From contig QULQ01000003.1 of the NCBI GenBank assembly GCA_003490145.1, forward strand, positions 97,712 through 161,711: a stretch of DNA of 64,000 bases, written 5' to 3'. Source of the DNA: Lachnospiraceae bacterium OM04-12BH. Lineage in GTDB: Bacteria; Bacillota; Clostridia; Lachnospirales; Lachnospiraceae. Below the pieces are notes generated by a model. That model was not told the DNA's origin, ran no database searches, and worked only from the letters and a program-made list of their open reading frames with translations. Position numbers and translations under genes: made by a program. This document shows positions 1 to 9,461 of this stretch, one piece after another (position 1 is the first letter of the stretch; the number at the start of each line of letters is the position of its first letter).

Positions 1-1746
1 ACCCAGAGGACCCGGCTGAAGCAGGTGAAGATTCTGTTTTTCCTTGGCGTAAATGATGGAAATATTCCAAAGAGTGGTCAGGGAGGGGGTATCATTTCCG
101 ATATTGACCGGGAATTTCTGCAGACCTCCGGCATTGAGCTGGCGCCTACACCAAGACAGGAAATGTATATCCAGAGACTGTATCTTTATATGAATCTGAC
201 GAAGCCATCAGAGCGGCTGTATCTGTCCTATGCACGCTGTGGCAGTGACGGAAAGAGTATCAGGCCTTCCTATCTGGTCTCCCTGATCGAGAGGATGTTT
301 CCGGGTATTCATAAGGAATATCCGGACATGGTTACTTCAGTGACAGAAAGACTCTGCGGACCAAGGGACGGACTGCTTCTGCTGGCAGAAGGCTTGCAGG
401 CATACAGGGAGGGAAGACGGGAGCATGAAAAGGAAACAGCAGCACTTCTGAAGCTGTACCGGCAGAGTGAGGATTACAGGGAGCTTGCAGAAGAGATGAC
501 AGAAGCAGCCTTTGCAGGATACTCGCATTCACCGCTCTCTGAACAGGTGGCCAGAGAAATTTACGGCACTATGCTGCAGAACAGTATCAGCCGTCTGGAG
601 CGGTATGCAGCGTGTGCCTATTCCCATTTCCTGCAGTATGGGCTGCAGCTAAGGGAGCGGGAGGAATACAGCTTTGAACCGGCAGACCTTGGAAATATAT
701 ATCATATGGTGCTGGAGCGTTTTGCAGGAAAACTTGCAGAGCATGGAAAAACCTGGTTCAATTTTGATGAAACAGAAGCAGATGCCTGGCTACAGGCGGC
801 TCTGCTGGAGAGCACAACCTCTTATGGAGAAACGATTCTTTACAGTAACGCCCGTTATGAATATATGACGGAACGGATCCTCCGGATTTTGAGGAGAACG
901 GTCAGGACATTGAAGACACAGCTTCTTGGTGGTGCCTTTGTGCCTTCTCATTTTGAAATGTCATTTCAGAGAGTAGAGGATCTGGATGCAGTAAATATTG
1001 CCCTGTCAGAGCACGAGAAGATGAAGCTGAAGGGAAGGATCGACAGGATCGATACCTTTGAGGATGAGGAGCATGTTTATGTAAAGGTGATCGATTATAA
1101 GTCCGGAAACAAAAAATTTGATCTGGCAGCCCTGTATTACGGATTGCAGCTTCAGCTTGTTGTTTACATGAATGTTGCTGTGGAAATGGAGAAAAGGAGG
1201 AATCCGGGGAAGGAGGTAGTACCGGCAGCCCTTCTTTACTATCATGTGGCTGACCCCCTGGTTAAGGAGGAAAAGGAGCTGTCGCCGGAGGAAATAAATG
1301 ACCGGATGCTGAAGGAGCTGCGGACAACAGGAATTGTCAGTGCAGAGGAACCGGTGGTGAGCCTTCTTGACAGAACCCTGTCAGGAAAATCCCTGCTGAT
1401 CCCGGTAGAGCGGAAAAAGGACGGCAGCTTCTCTGCCTCCTCCAGTGTGGTATCAAAGGAGGATTACGAGGTGATTTCCGGTTATGTAAATGAGAAGATC
1501 AGACAGTTTGGGCGGGAGATCCTTTCCGGGAATATGGCTGTCAATCCCTGCGAAATGGGACAGGGAACAGCGTGTACGTACTGTGCTTACAGGAGTGTCT
1601 GCAGCTTTGATGAGAAGCTGCCGGGCTATCAGGTCAGGGAGCTGAGGGATGAGGGCAGAGATGCCATTATGGAAAAAATGAGGGAAGCTATGATGCAGGG
1701 AAAAGCCGGAGACGGATCTGGGAAGGGAGGAGAGCAATGGCAGTAA
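1..1746 (+). CDS. addB: ATP-dependent helicase/nuclease subunit B (AddB), 5' end missing
   Basis: The reading frame is open from the first base, so the N-terminal half of this roughly 1,100-residue protein lies outside the window. AddB partners AddA in the Gram-positive counterpart of RecBCD, resecting double-strand ends and supplying one nuclease activity. Seen directly: a nuclease core VIDYKSGNKKFD near base 1090 and a C-terminal cysteine set (NPCEMG, then CTYCAYRSVC, bases 1545-1605) which, with an upstream Cys in YAACAYS, matches the 4Fe-4S clamp of AddB nucleases. The stop overlaps the start of addA by 10 bases, so the two subunits are translationally coupled. Confidence 0.95.
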   Translation, partial: TQRTRLKQVKILFFLGVNDGNIPKSGQGGGIISDIDREFLQTSGIELAPTPRQEMYIQRLYLYMNLTKPSERLYLSYARCGSDGKSIRPSYLVSLIERMFPGIHKEYPDMVTSVTERLCGPRDGLLLLAEGLQAYREGRREHEKETAALLKLYRQSEDYRELAEEMTEAAFAGYSHSPLSEQVAREIYGTMLQNSISRLERYAACAYSHFLQYGLQLREREEYSFEPADLGNIYHMVLERFAGKLAEHGKTWFNFDETEADAWLQAALLESTTSYGETILYSNARYEYMTERILRILRRTVRTLKTQLLGGAFVPSHFEMSFQRVEDLDAVNIALSEHEKMKLKGRIDRIDTFEDEEHVYVKVIDYKSGNKKFDLAALYYGLQLQLVVYMNVAVEMEKRRNPGKEVVPAALLYYHVADPLVKEEKELSPEEINDRMLKELRTTGIVSAEEPVVSLLDRTLSGKSLLIPVERKKDGSFSASSSVVSKEDYEVISGYVNEKIRQFGREILSGNMAVNPCEMGQGTACTYCAYRSVCSFDEKLPGYQVRELRDEGRDAIMEKMREAMMQGKAGDGSGKGGEQWQ

Positions 1747-4700
1747 CATTTACAGAGGAGCAGCTTAAGGCGATCACCCTCCATGACCGGAATATCCTGG
1801 TATCAGCGGCTGCAGGAAGCGGTAAGACAGCGGTGCTGGTTGAGAGGATCATACGGATGATCACCAGGAAGGAAGCACCGGTCGATATTGACAGGCTTCT
1901 GGTGGTGACCTTTACCAGTGCTGCGGCGGCAGAAATGAGGGAGAGGATCAGCCTTGCCATAGAAAGGGCGCTGCTTGAGGATCCGGAAAATGAGCATCTG
2001 CAGAAGCAGAGCACTCTTCTCCACAATGCAAAGATCACGACCATTGACAGCTTCTGTCTCTTTGTGGTCAGGAATAATTTTAACGATATCGGGCTGGATC
2101 CTGCCTTCCGGATCGCAGATGAGGGTGAGCTGAAGCTGATGAAGCAGGATGTGCTGACAGAGCTTCTGGAGGAATGGTATCAGGAAGGCACAGAAGAGTT
2201 TCATGCCTGTGTGGAATATTTTACCGGAGGAAGCAGTGACAGGGCTCTCGAGGAATACATAGGAAAGCTACATGGCTTTGCCATCAGTCATCCATGGCCG
2301 GAGGAATGGCTGAAGGAACGGGAAGAGGATTATAAAATAACAGACGTATCAGGACTGGAAGCCCAGGAATGGGTGGAGTATTTGTTAAATTATGTTTTAA
2401 CATGTATAAGAGAAGACGCTGACAGGCTGCGTGAGGCGGTGAGGCTGGCAGAACAGCCATCAGGTCCCTGGTATTATGGTGAAATGCTGGAGAGAGAGGT
2501 GGAAATGCTGGAGGCTGTGGCCGGAAGGGACAGCTATCAGGCACTCGGAGAGGCTTTTTCCAGGATTCATTTTGACAGGCTGCCAGGGAAAAAGGATGAC
2601 AGTGTGGATCCGGTCATCCGGGATCAGGCCAAGGAGATCCGGAATGCAGTCAAAAAGCAGATCGATGAGCTGCAGGAGAATTTCTTCCTGCTTCCGGCAG
2701 AAACAGTGATCCGCAGAATGCAGGAGGCGTCAGGACCGGTCAGGACACTGCTTGCACTGACCATACAGTTCCTGCACCGGTTTGAGGAAAAAAAGAGACA
2801 GGAAAATGTGATCGACTTCAGTGACATGGAGCATATGGCACTGCAGATCCTGCTTCAGAGAAAGGAGGATGGAAGCCTTGCTTCCACACCGGCTGCCAGG
2901 GAGTACCGGCAGTTTTTTGCCGAGATCCTGATCGACGAGTACCAGGACAGCAATCTGGTCCAGGAGCTGCTCCTTAAAAGTGTTTCCGGAGAGGAAGAGG
3001 ACGCATTTAACCGGTTCATGGTAGGAGATGTCAAGCAGAGCATTTATAAGTTCAGACTGGCAAGACCGGAGCTTTTTATCGAAAAATACACCTGTTATTC
3101 TAATGATGACTCGGTGAGACAACGAATTGATCTGCATCAGAACTTCCGTAGCAGAAAAGAGGTTATCACCAGTATCAACCATGTATTTGAGAGGATCATG
3201 GGAGAAAGGATCGGCGGGATATCTTATGATGATGCGGCGGCTCTGTATCCGGGAGCTGTTTATCCGGAAGGAGAAGGGTATGGAACAGAAATCCTGCTGA
3301 CAGAGAAGGATCAGAAGGGGGGACTGTCAGGCAGCGGATCAGAAGCGGTCATGATTGCTTCCCGTATCCGGGAGCTGCACAGGACACTGCAGGTACAGGA
3401 CAAGGAAAGCGGCGGCCTCCGCCCGGTGAAATACAGTGATATGGTGATCCTTTTACGTGCTGTTTCCTCAACAGCAGAGGAATTCAGAGGAATCCTGGAG
3501 AAGGAGGGAATTCCGGCCTATGTGACATCACGGACGGGATATTTTCAGGCGGCTGAGGTACGGGAGATCCTGGCACTTCTGCAGGTCTTAAACAATCCCA
3601 TGCAGGATATTCCGTTGTTTGGAACAATGAAATCCTTCTTTGGAAGATTTTCAGAGGAAGAGATTGCCGGGATCCGTGTGGCAGGGGAGCGTAGCAGTCT
3701 TCTGTATGAGGATCTGGTCAGGGGAGAGCAGGACGAAAAGGTTTCCGGTTTCCTTAAGAAAATCAGACGCTGGCGGAGAATGGCAGTGTATACCCCTATC
3801 CATAAGCTGATCCAGAGCATTCTGACAGAAACGGGGTACCTTGAGTATATCCAGGCAAAGCCTGGCGGAGACCAGAGAAGAGCCAATGTGGAAATGCTGC
3901 TGGTACGGGCAGCAGCATTTGAGAAAACAAGCTATTACGGACTGTTTCATTTCCTTAGGTATATGAAACAGCTTGAAAAGTATCAGGTCGATTATGGAGA
4001 AGCGGATGTACTGGATGAAAATGCAGATGTTGTCCGGATCATGAGTATCCATAAGAGTAAAGGACTGGAGTTTCCGGTCTGCTTCGTGGCTGGACTTTCC
4101 CACCGCTTTAACAGGACGGATATGAGCGGAAGCCTGATCCTGGATGTGGATATGGGAATCGGTGTGGACTATGTGCAGAGCAGGGAGCGGATCAGCAGCA
4201 GGACACTGCGGAAAAATGTGATCGCAACAAAGCTGAAGCTGGAAGCCTTGTCAGAAGAGATGCGTATTTTGTATGTAGCCATGACAAGAGCCAGGGAAAA
4301 GCTGATCCTGACAGCAGCGGTGTCTGACCTTGAGAAGGTAAAGAGTGCGATGGAACAGAGAGAACCATATGAAAAGGTGCCCTTTTCCGTGCTGGCATCG
4401 GCAGGCTCCTTCCTTGATTTTCTCCTTCCCTGCTTCAGGGCAGATGAGGTAACCTTTCTGGGCAGTGAAGAGCTGTTTACGAAGGAAGTGGAAGAAACCA
4501 TACGAAATTATGACAGTAAACAGGAGCTTCTATTGTCCGGTGTGGATAATGAGATTATGACAGAAATGTCACAAAAGCTAAACAGAGCCTATCCCCATAT
4601 GGAGCTGCAGCATCTCATTGTGAAGACGACGGTGTCAGAACTGAAAAAAGCCGGGATGGGTCATTTATCAGAAAGGTCAATCAGCGAGCTTTCCGGTGGT

Positions 4701-5360
4701 ATGACAGAAGGGAGAGAGGAGGGCTTTACAAGAGAGCTGTTTCCGCAGCCTGAGGTTACTCCTTATATTCCATCCTTTATCAGGGAACAGGAAACCATGT
4801 CGGGAACAGACCGAGGAACAGCCTACCATAAGGTCATGGAGCTGCTGGATCTTGCAGGGGTGCTGGCGGGGGAAGAGAAGATGGAGAAGGAAGCTGCTTT
4901 GGGTGCAGGAGCAGATCAGAAGCAGCTGGATGCGCAGCTTCAGGCGTTGTGTGAAAGCGGAAGGCTGAAGCAGGCAGAAAGAGATGCAGTGGCAGACCGC
5001 AAGATAGAGGCTTTTCTGAATACAGACCTGGCCAGAAGAATGGCAAGGGCACAGCAGGCAGGAAAGCTTTACAGAGAGCAGCCCTTTGTCCTCGGACTTC
5101 CGGCAAACAAGCTGGGAGAGGATCTCCCGGAAGAAGAAACTGTGCTGATCCAGGGAATCATAGATGTTTTCTTCGAAGAAGAGGACTATATCGTGGTGGC
5201 TGATTATAAGACAGACCGGGTAGAAACGGCAGAAGAACTGATCCGGCGGTATCAGGTGCAGCTTGATTATTATGCGCAGGCACTTGAGCGTCTTACCGGA
5301 AAGAGCGTGAAGGAGAAGCTGATCTATTCCTTTGCCCTGTCAAGGGAGATCCGGCTTTGA
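1737..5360 (+). CDS. addA: ATP-dependent helicase/nuclease subunit A (AddA)
   Basis: 1,207 residues, full length for AddA. It is the UvrD-type superfamily 1 helicase and second nuclease of the AddAB complex. Visible motifs: Walker A AAAGSGKT at residues 24-31, a Walker B/DEYQDS motif near 400, the helicase motif IHKSKGLEFPV near 770, and a C-terminal RecB-type nuclease motif VVADYKTDRV near 1155. The start is the ATG preceded by GGGAGGAGAGCA inside the end of addB. The gene ends 11 bases from the convergent ROK regulator, with no obvious terminator between them. Confidence 0.96.
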   Translation: MAVTFTEEQLKAITLHDRNILVSAAAGSGKTAVLVERIIRMITRKEAPVDIDRLLVVTFTSAAAAEMRERISLAIERALLEDPENEHLQKQSTLLHNAKITTIDSFCLFVVRNNFNDIGLDPAFRIADEGELKLMKQDVLTELLEEWYQEGTEEFHACVEYFTGGSSDRALEEYIGKLHGFAISHPWPEEWLKEREEDYKITDVSGLEAQEWVEYLLNYVLTCIREDADRLREAVRLAEQPSGPWYYGEMLEREVEMLEAVAGRDSYQALGEAFSRIHFDRLPGKKDDSVDPVIRDQAKEIRNAVKKQIDELQENFFLLPAETVIRRMQEASGPVRTLLALTIQFLHRFEEKKRQENVIDFSDMEHMALQILLQRKEDGSLASTPAAREYRQFFAEILIDEYQDSNLVQELLLKSVSGEEEDAFNRFMVGDVKQSIYKFRLARPELFIEKYTCYSNDDSVRQRIDLHQNFRSRKEVITSINHVFERIMGERIGGISYDDAAALYPGAVYPEGEGYGTEILLTEKDQKGGLSGSGSEAVMIASRIRELHRTLQVQDKESGGLRPVKYSDMVILLRAVSSTAEEFRGILEKEGIPAYVTSRTGYFQAAEVREILALLQVLNNPMQDIPLFGTMKSFFGRFSEEEIAGIRVAGERSSLLYEDLVRGEQDEKVSGFLKKIRRWRRMAVYTPIHKLIQSILTETGYLEYIQAKPGGDQRRANVEMLLVRAAAFEKTSYYGLFHFLRYMKQLEKYQVDYGEADVLDENADVVRIMSIHKSKGLEFPVCFVAGLSHRFNRTDMSGSLILDVDMGIGVDYVQSRERISSRTLRKNVIATKLKLEALSEEMRILYVAMTRAREKLILTAAVSDLEKVKSAMEQREPYEKVPFSVLASAGSFLDFLLPCFRADEVTFLGSEELFTKEVEETIRNYDSKQELLLSGVDNEIMTEMSQKLNRAYPHMELQHLIVKTTVSELKKAGMGHLSERSISELSGGMTEGREEGFTRELFPQPEVTPYIPSFIREQETMSGTDRGTAYHKVMELLDLAGVLAGEEKMEKEAALGAGADQKQLDAQLQALCESGRLKQAERDAVADRKIEAFLNTDLARRMARAQQAGKLYREQPFVLGLPANKLGEDLPEEETVLIQGIIDVFFEEEDYIVVADYKTDRVETAEELIRRYQVQLDYYAQALERLTGKSVKEKLIYSFALSREIRL

Positions 5361-5371
5361 TGATAAGGCTG

Positions 5372-6484
5372 TCAGTCCAGGGATTCTAAAAATTTACGGA
5401 TATAAGGAAGAGCAGCACCACAGGCAATCGGTATGCCGGCACAGGAGGCAGTGGATATAAAATGCCGGTCAGTTGGAAATGCACTCGCCTTTTGAATCTT
5501 TGATAATAATAGATCAATATCATTGTCTGTGATATAAGGAGCAATACTGCCACCGAGAATTACGTCATAATCAATAACCATGTGGAGATTATCTATTGCA
5601 ATAGTCAGCGCAGAAAGATAAGAGAGCCAGCGATCTTCATAGCTGTGCTCTTTTTTTCTCAGATGAAGGAAAAAATCCTCAAGAGTTTCATCCCCCTCAA
5701 GAAGGGCAGAAACAGAGCAGCAGGTTTCCATACATCCGCGCTTGCCGCAATAGCAGGGCTTTCCGTTTGGTATGATTGTCATATGTTCAAAAACACCACT
5801 TTTTAATTCACAACCCTTCAGGAATTTTCCATTTACGATAAGAGCACCACTCAGATTTTCCCGTATATGAAAGAATATTGCATTTTTCTTTTCCGGCTGC
5901 TGCCATAGCTCCAGGGTAGCTGCGGCCTCAGCATCATGGATCATTGTGCAGGGAAAGGGCAGATATTTGGAAATGGCCCTTACGGTCAGACCGGTACAAT
6001 TTAGGATTTTTCCATAGGTAACTGTTTTTCCATCCGCAGAGATCAGTCCCTGCAGTACGATACCGATACCCAGAATAGAAGAAGATGGGTATGTAAGTGA
6101 AGTCAGGAAATGAGTCAGCTTTTCACCCAGCAGTTCAAAATAATCCGGTGTATTGGAAAAGGAAACAGCGTATTGGATAGTGTGGAGCAGGGTTCCTCTC
6201 AGGTCAATAGCTGCCATGGAAAGCGTATGAAGACGGATTTCAATTCCGATGGAAATCCGGGCATCATAGATACAGGATATAATCTGCGCCTTACGGCCGC
6301 CGGTAGAAGCGAAGGAGCCATTTCTTTCGATCAGACCAGAGGCTTCCAGACTCTGCAGCTGCTGGGATACCGTTGGTAAGCTGAGCGTTAGCTGGTATGC
6401 AATGTCCTGCTTGGAAATACGTTGTGTTTTGTAGATCAGCTCATATACCCGCTTGCGGGTTATGGGATTTGGTTGACCATTCAT
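5372..6484 (-). CDS. ROK-family transcriptional regulator
   Basis: 370 residues. The N-terminal winged helix (residues 10-65, SKQDIAYQLTLSLPTVSQQL) is followed by a ROK sugar-kinase-like domain. The ROK zinc motif CYCGKRGCMETC is present near residue 248, while the usual ExGH motif reads FEHM, so sugar kinase activity is unlikely and a sugar-sensing repressor role is more probable. It is divergent from the dehydrogenase-kinase-isomerase operon at 6711 and is its most likely regulator; that assignment is inference from position. The ribosome site (AGAGAG) is weak. Confidence 0.9.
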   Translation of the reverse strand: MNGQPNPITRKRVYELIYKTQRISKQDIAYQLTLSLPTVSQQLQSLEASGLIERNGSFASTGGRKAQIISCIYDARISIGIEIRLHTLSMAAIDLRGTLLHTIQYAVSFSNTPDYFELLGEKLTHFLTSLTYPSSSILGIGIVLQGLISADGKTVTYGKILNCTGLTVRAISKYLPFPCTMIHDAEAAATLELWQQPEKKNAIFFHIRENLSGALIVNGKFLKGCELKSGVFEHMTIIPNGKPCYCGKRGCMETCCSVSALLEGDETLEDFFLHLRKKEHSYEDRWLSYLSALTIAIDNLHMVIDYDVILGGSIAPYITDNDIDLLLSKIQKASAFPTDRHFISTASCAGIPIACGAALPYIRKFLESLD

Positions 6485-6608
6485 AAGGGTAAAGCTCTCT
6501 TTCTAAAAATTATACCAATGCTTTGTTCAGAATAACACATCCTGTTGCAAACAGCAAGCTTTGTGTATAATGCACAAAAAAATATATATTTTTTTTGATT
6601 ATATGTCA

Positions 6609-6637
6609 TTGACTAATAAAAAATGTTCGTATAAACT
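6609..6637 (+). promoter_or_regulatory. Candidate sigma-A promoter for the dehydrogenase operon
   Basis: TTGACT, a 17-base spacer, then TAAACT. It sits in the AT-rich gap between the ROK regulator and the 6711 operon. A second possible -10 (TATAAT, 6566-6571) has a poorer 15-base spacing to TTGCAA. Confidence 0.5.
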
Positions 6638-6650
6638 TATAACATAAACT

Positions 6651-6702
6651 TTTGCAAAACGAATTTACAAAAGCAGTTCACAAAAGAAGTTCCAAAAAGG
6701 AG
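6651..6702 (+). repeat. Four tandem 13-bp repeats in the operon leader
   Basis: Four consecutive 13-base units: TTTGCAAAACGAA, TTTACAAAAGCAG, TTCACAAAAGAAG, TTCCAAAAAGGAG. The approximate consensus is TTYACAAAAGNAG. The last unit contributes the start of the ribosome binding site (AAGGAGGG) of the following gene, and the array lies just downstream of the expected transcription start. Confidence 0.7.
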
Positions 6703-6710
6703 GGAAGCAA

Positions 6711-7811
6711 GTGGATACAGCAAGAGAGTTACCAAAAAAGATGAAAGCAATTGTTGCTTATGCACCGGGCGATTACAGATTTGAGGTCGTGGATACCCCA
6801 AGAGCAGGAGAGGGTGAAATGATCCTGAAGGTAGAAGCCTGTGGGATCTGTGCAGGTGATGTGAAGGCCTTCCATGGTGCAAAGAGCTTCTGGGGCGGTG
6901 ATGGAAATCCTCCCTACATTAAGGCACCTATGATCCCTGGCCATGAGTTTGTTGGCAGGGTTGTGGAAATTGGTGATAAGGTCAAGGGAAACTGGAAAAT
7001 TGGAGACAGAATCTGTCCTGAACAGATTGTTCCCTGCGGCGAATGCATGTTCTGTAAAACCGGAAGACACTGGATGTGTGAAAAGCACGACCTTTTTGGC
7101 TTCCAGAATAATGTAAATGGCGGTATGGCTGAATATGTACGTCTGACGAAGGAAGCACTTCCATATCTGGTACCCGCAGATATGCCTGTTGAGAAGGCTG
7201 CTCTGATCGAGCCATATGCATGTGCATTTCATTGTGTGGACAGGGCACAGCCGAAGACGACAGACTTTGTGGTGCAGTCAGGAGCAGGAACACTGGGACT
7301 CGGAATGATCGGAGCCCTGAGACAGGCAAATCCCAAGTGTCTGGTAGTTTTGGATATGAACGATGAGCGCTTGAAAAAAGCAAAGGAATTTGGGGCGGAT
7401 ATCGTCATGAATCCGGGAAAAGAAGATGTGGTGTCTAAGATCAAGGAGATGACAGGCGGATATGGCTGTGATATCTATATTGAAGCAACCGGACATCCAT
7501 CCAGTGTACAGCAGGGACTGGATTGTATCCGTAAGCTGGGACGTTTTGTTGAATTCTCTGTATTTGGAGAAAAGGTATCTGTGGACTGGAGCATCATATC
7601 TGACAGAAAAGAATTGGATCTTCTTGGTGTACATCTGAGTCCCTACTGCTATGACACGGTGATCGAATGGATTGACAATGGGAAACTGCCGACTGCCGGA
7701 GTGGTAAGTCATAAATTCCCGTTAGAGAAGTGGGAAGAAGGATTTCATCTGGCACAGACCGGAGAAGATGGAGCAATGAAGGTTGTTCTGGTACCGGGAA
7801 TGGAGGGATAG
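6711..7811 (+). CDS. Zinc-dependent medium-chain alcohol/polyol dehydrogenase
   Basis: 366 residues from a GTG start with GGAGGG seven bases upstream; an ATG at 6741 is an alternative. It is a zinc-type MDR dehydrogenase: catalytic zinc ligands in ACGICAGDVK and PGHEF, the structural four-Cys lobe CGECMFCKTGRHWMC, and a Rossmann segment GAGTLGLGMIGA. The family oxidises polyols such as sorbitol, threitol and erythritol to ketoses with NAD. It is followed immediately by DhaK-like, DhaL-like and RpiB-like genes, so a tetritol (threitol or erythritol) giving erythrulose is the best inferred substrate, by analogy with the characterised Mycobacterium smegmatis pathways. Another polyol cannot be excluded. 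Confidence 0.88.
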   Translation: MDTARELPKKMKAIVAYAPGDYRFEVVDTPRAGEGEMILKVEACGICAGDVKAFHGAKSFWGGDGNPPYIKAPMIPGHEFVGRVVEIGDKVKGNWKIGDRICPEQIVPCGECMFCKTGRHWMCEKHDLFGFQNNVNGGMAEYVRLTKEALPYLVPADMPVEKAALIEPYACAFHCVDRAQPKTTDFVVQSGAGTLGLGMIGALRQANPKCLVVLDMNDERLKKAKEFGADIVMNPGKEDVVSKIKEMTGGYGCDIYIEATGHPSSVQQGLDCIRKLGRFVEFSVFGEKVSVDWSIISDRKELDLLGVHLSPYCYDTVIEWIDNGKLPTAGVVSHKFPLEKWEEGFHLAQTGEDGAMKVVLVPGMEG

Positions 7812-7812
7812 T

Positions 7813-8823
7813 ATGCAGAGGATTCTCAATGATCCGGACAATATTGTAGACGAGATGCTGAGCGGCTTTCTGAAAGCAAATAGTGATATAGTAGAAGCCA
7901 CGGAAAATAAGCGGGTTGTTAAAGCCAGATGCAAAGGCGAAGGAAAGGTTGGCGTGATCACCGGAGGCGGCTCCGGACATAAACCGGCATTCATTGGTTA
8001 TGTTGGAGAAAATATGTGCGATGCTGCAGCAGTTGGTGAAATCTGTTCTTCCCCTACAGCAGTTGCCTTTCTTGATGCGGCCAAATGTGCAGATCAGGGA
8101 AAGGGAGTAGCCTGTCTCTATGGAAATTATTCCGGGGATAACATGAATGTAAAAATGGCTGTGAAAATGGCACAGAAGCAGGGCCTGACGATAAAGACAG
8201 TGATTGCCAATGATGATGTGGCCAGCGCTCCTAAGAATCAGAGAGAAAAGAGAAGAGGAGTTGCCGGGGAGATCTTTATGTGGAAATGTGGCGGTGCCAA
8301 GGCTGCAATGGGCGGTTCACTTGATGAGGTGATCAATGCAGCACAAAAGGCAATTGACCATACGAGGAGTGTTGGTATTGGTCTGACACCATGTACACTT
8401 CCGGCAGTGGGACATCCCAATTTTGAGATCAAGGATGGCACTATGGAGGTAGGGATAGGACACCATGGAGAGCCTGGAATAGAAGTGTGTGAGCTGGAAA
8501 CGGCTGATAAAATGGCAAAGAGAATGACAGATATCATCCTGCCGGACTATCCTTTTGAAGCAGGTGATGAGGTTGCAGTGCTGGTTTCCGGGCTTGGGGC
8601 GACACCGGTAATGGAATTGTATGTATTATACAATGAGGTGGAAAAGCTTCTGCAGGAAAAAGGAATTGCAGTCTACAGAGCATATGTGGGAAATTATTTT
8701 ACATCATTAGATATGATGGGTGCAACGCTTACATTAATGAAGCTTGATGAGGAATTAAAGGAGCTCCTTGATATGCCTGTTAATACAGTAGGATTGAAGC
8801 AAAAAGGGAAGGAGAAGGGATGA
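7813..8823 (+). CDS. DhaK-like dihydroxyacetone/erythrulose kinase, substrate-binding subunit
   Basis: 336 residues from the ATG at 7813, with GGAGG five bases before it, directly after the dehydrogenase stop. Family hallmarks are GGGSGHKPAFIGYVG near the N-terminus and the GIGHHGEPG segment, which carries the histidine that binds the carbonyl of the substrate covalently. DhaK-type subunits hold short ketoses for phosphorylation by the DhaL nucleotide subunit. No PTS-type DhaM is present, so an ATP-dependent two-subunit kinase is likely. In this operon D- or L-erythrulose is a more plausible substrate than dihydroxyacetone, but that is inferred. It overlaps dhaL by four bases (ATGA). Confidence 0.9.
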   Translation: MQRILNDPDNIVDEMLSGFLKANSDIVEATENKRVVKARCKGEGKVGVITGGGSGHKPAFIGYVGENMCDAAAVGEICSSPTAVAFLDAAKCADQGKGVACLYGNYSGDNMNVKMAVKMAQKQGLTIKTVIANDDVASAPKNQREKRRGVAGEIFMWKCGGAKAAMGGSLDEVINAAQKAIDHTRSVGIGLTPCTLPAVGHPNFEIKDGTMEVGIGHHGEPGIEVCELETADKMAKRMTDIILPDYPFEAGDEVAVLVSGLGATPVMELYVLYNEVEKLLQEKGIAVYRAYVGNYFTSLDMMGATLTLMKLDEELKELLDMPVNTVGLKQKGKEKG

Positions 8824-9461
8824 AAGCGTTTCATAACAAGGATGGAAAGCCTGTTCTGATGAGGATGGTCAGTGGAATTAAAGAAAATAAGGATTACCTC
8901 GGTGAAATTGACGGCCTGATCGGAGACGGTGATCATGGGATGAATATGAATAAAGGCTTTAGCCTGTTTCAGCAGCGGTTTGAAAAGGAAACGTTTGATC
9001 TGAGCGAAGGTCTGAGAGAGCTGGGGATGATTCTGCTTAATGAAATCGGCGGTTCCATGGGGCCGATCTACGGAACTGTATTTATGGCAATGGCAGACGA
9101 AGCAGATGGAAAAGATGAGATTACAGTTTCAGATCTGTACCAGATGCTGGATCAGGCGAAAAAGGAGCTGGAAGAGCTTGTTGGAGCAAGAACAGGCGAT
9201 AAAACGCTGATGGATACACTGACACCTGCAGTGGCAGCTTTGGAAAAAGCCGGCCAGGAGGGTGCGGATATGCAGACTGCCCTTGTACAGATGAAAAAGG
9301 CTGCAGAGAGTGGAAGAGATTCCACGAAGGATATGATAGCAAAATTCGGACGTGCCAGCAGACTTGGGGAACGGTCAAGAGGTGTACTGGATGCCGGGGC
9401 TGTATCCTGCTGTATCCTGCTTCAGAGCTTTGCAGACGGTATAATGGAGGTGATCGGGTGA
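8820..9461 (+). CDS. DhaL-like kinase nucleotide-binding subunit
   Basis: 213 residues. It contains the DhaL metal/ADP-binding motif GLIGDGDHGMNMNKG near residue 33 and the conserved GGSMGPIYGT segment, plus the C-terminal DAGA segment. It supplies the nucleotide-Mg site that phosphorylates the ketose held by the preceding DhaK-like subunit. The start overlaps the stop of that gene (ATGA) and its own stop overlaps the next start (GTGA), so the three genes are tightly coupled. Confidence 0.9.
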   Translation: MKAFHNKDGKPVLMRMVSGIKENKDYLGEIDGLIGDGDHGMNMNKGFSLFQQRFEKETFDLSEGLRELGMILLNEIGGSMGPIYGTVFMAMADEADGKDEITVSDLYQMLDQAKKELEELVGARTGDKTLMDTLTPAVAALEKAGQEGADMQTALVQMKKAAESGRDSTKDMIAKFGRASRLGERSRGVLDAGAVSCCILLQSFADGIMEVIG

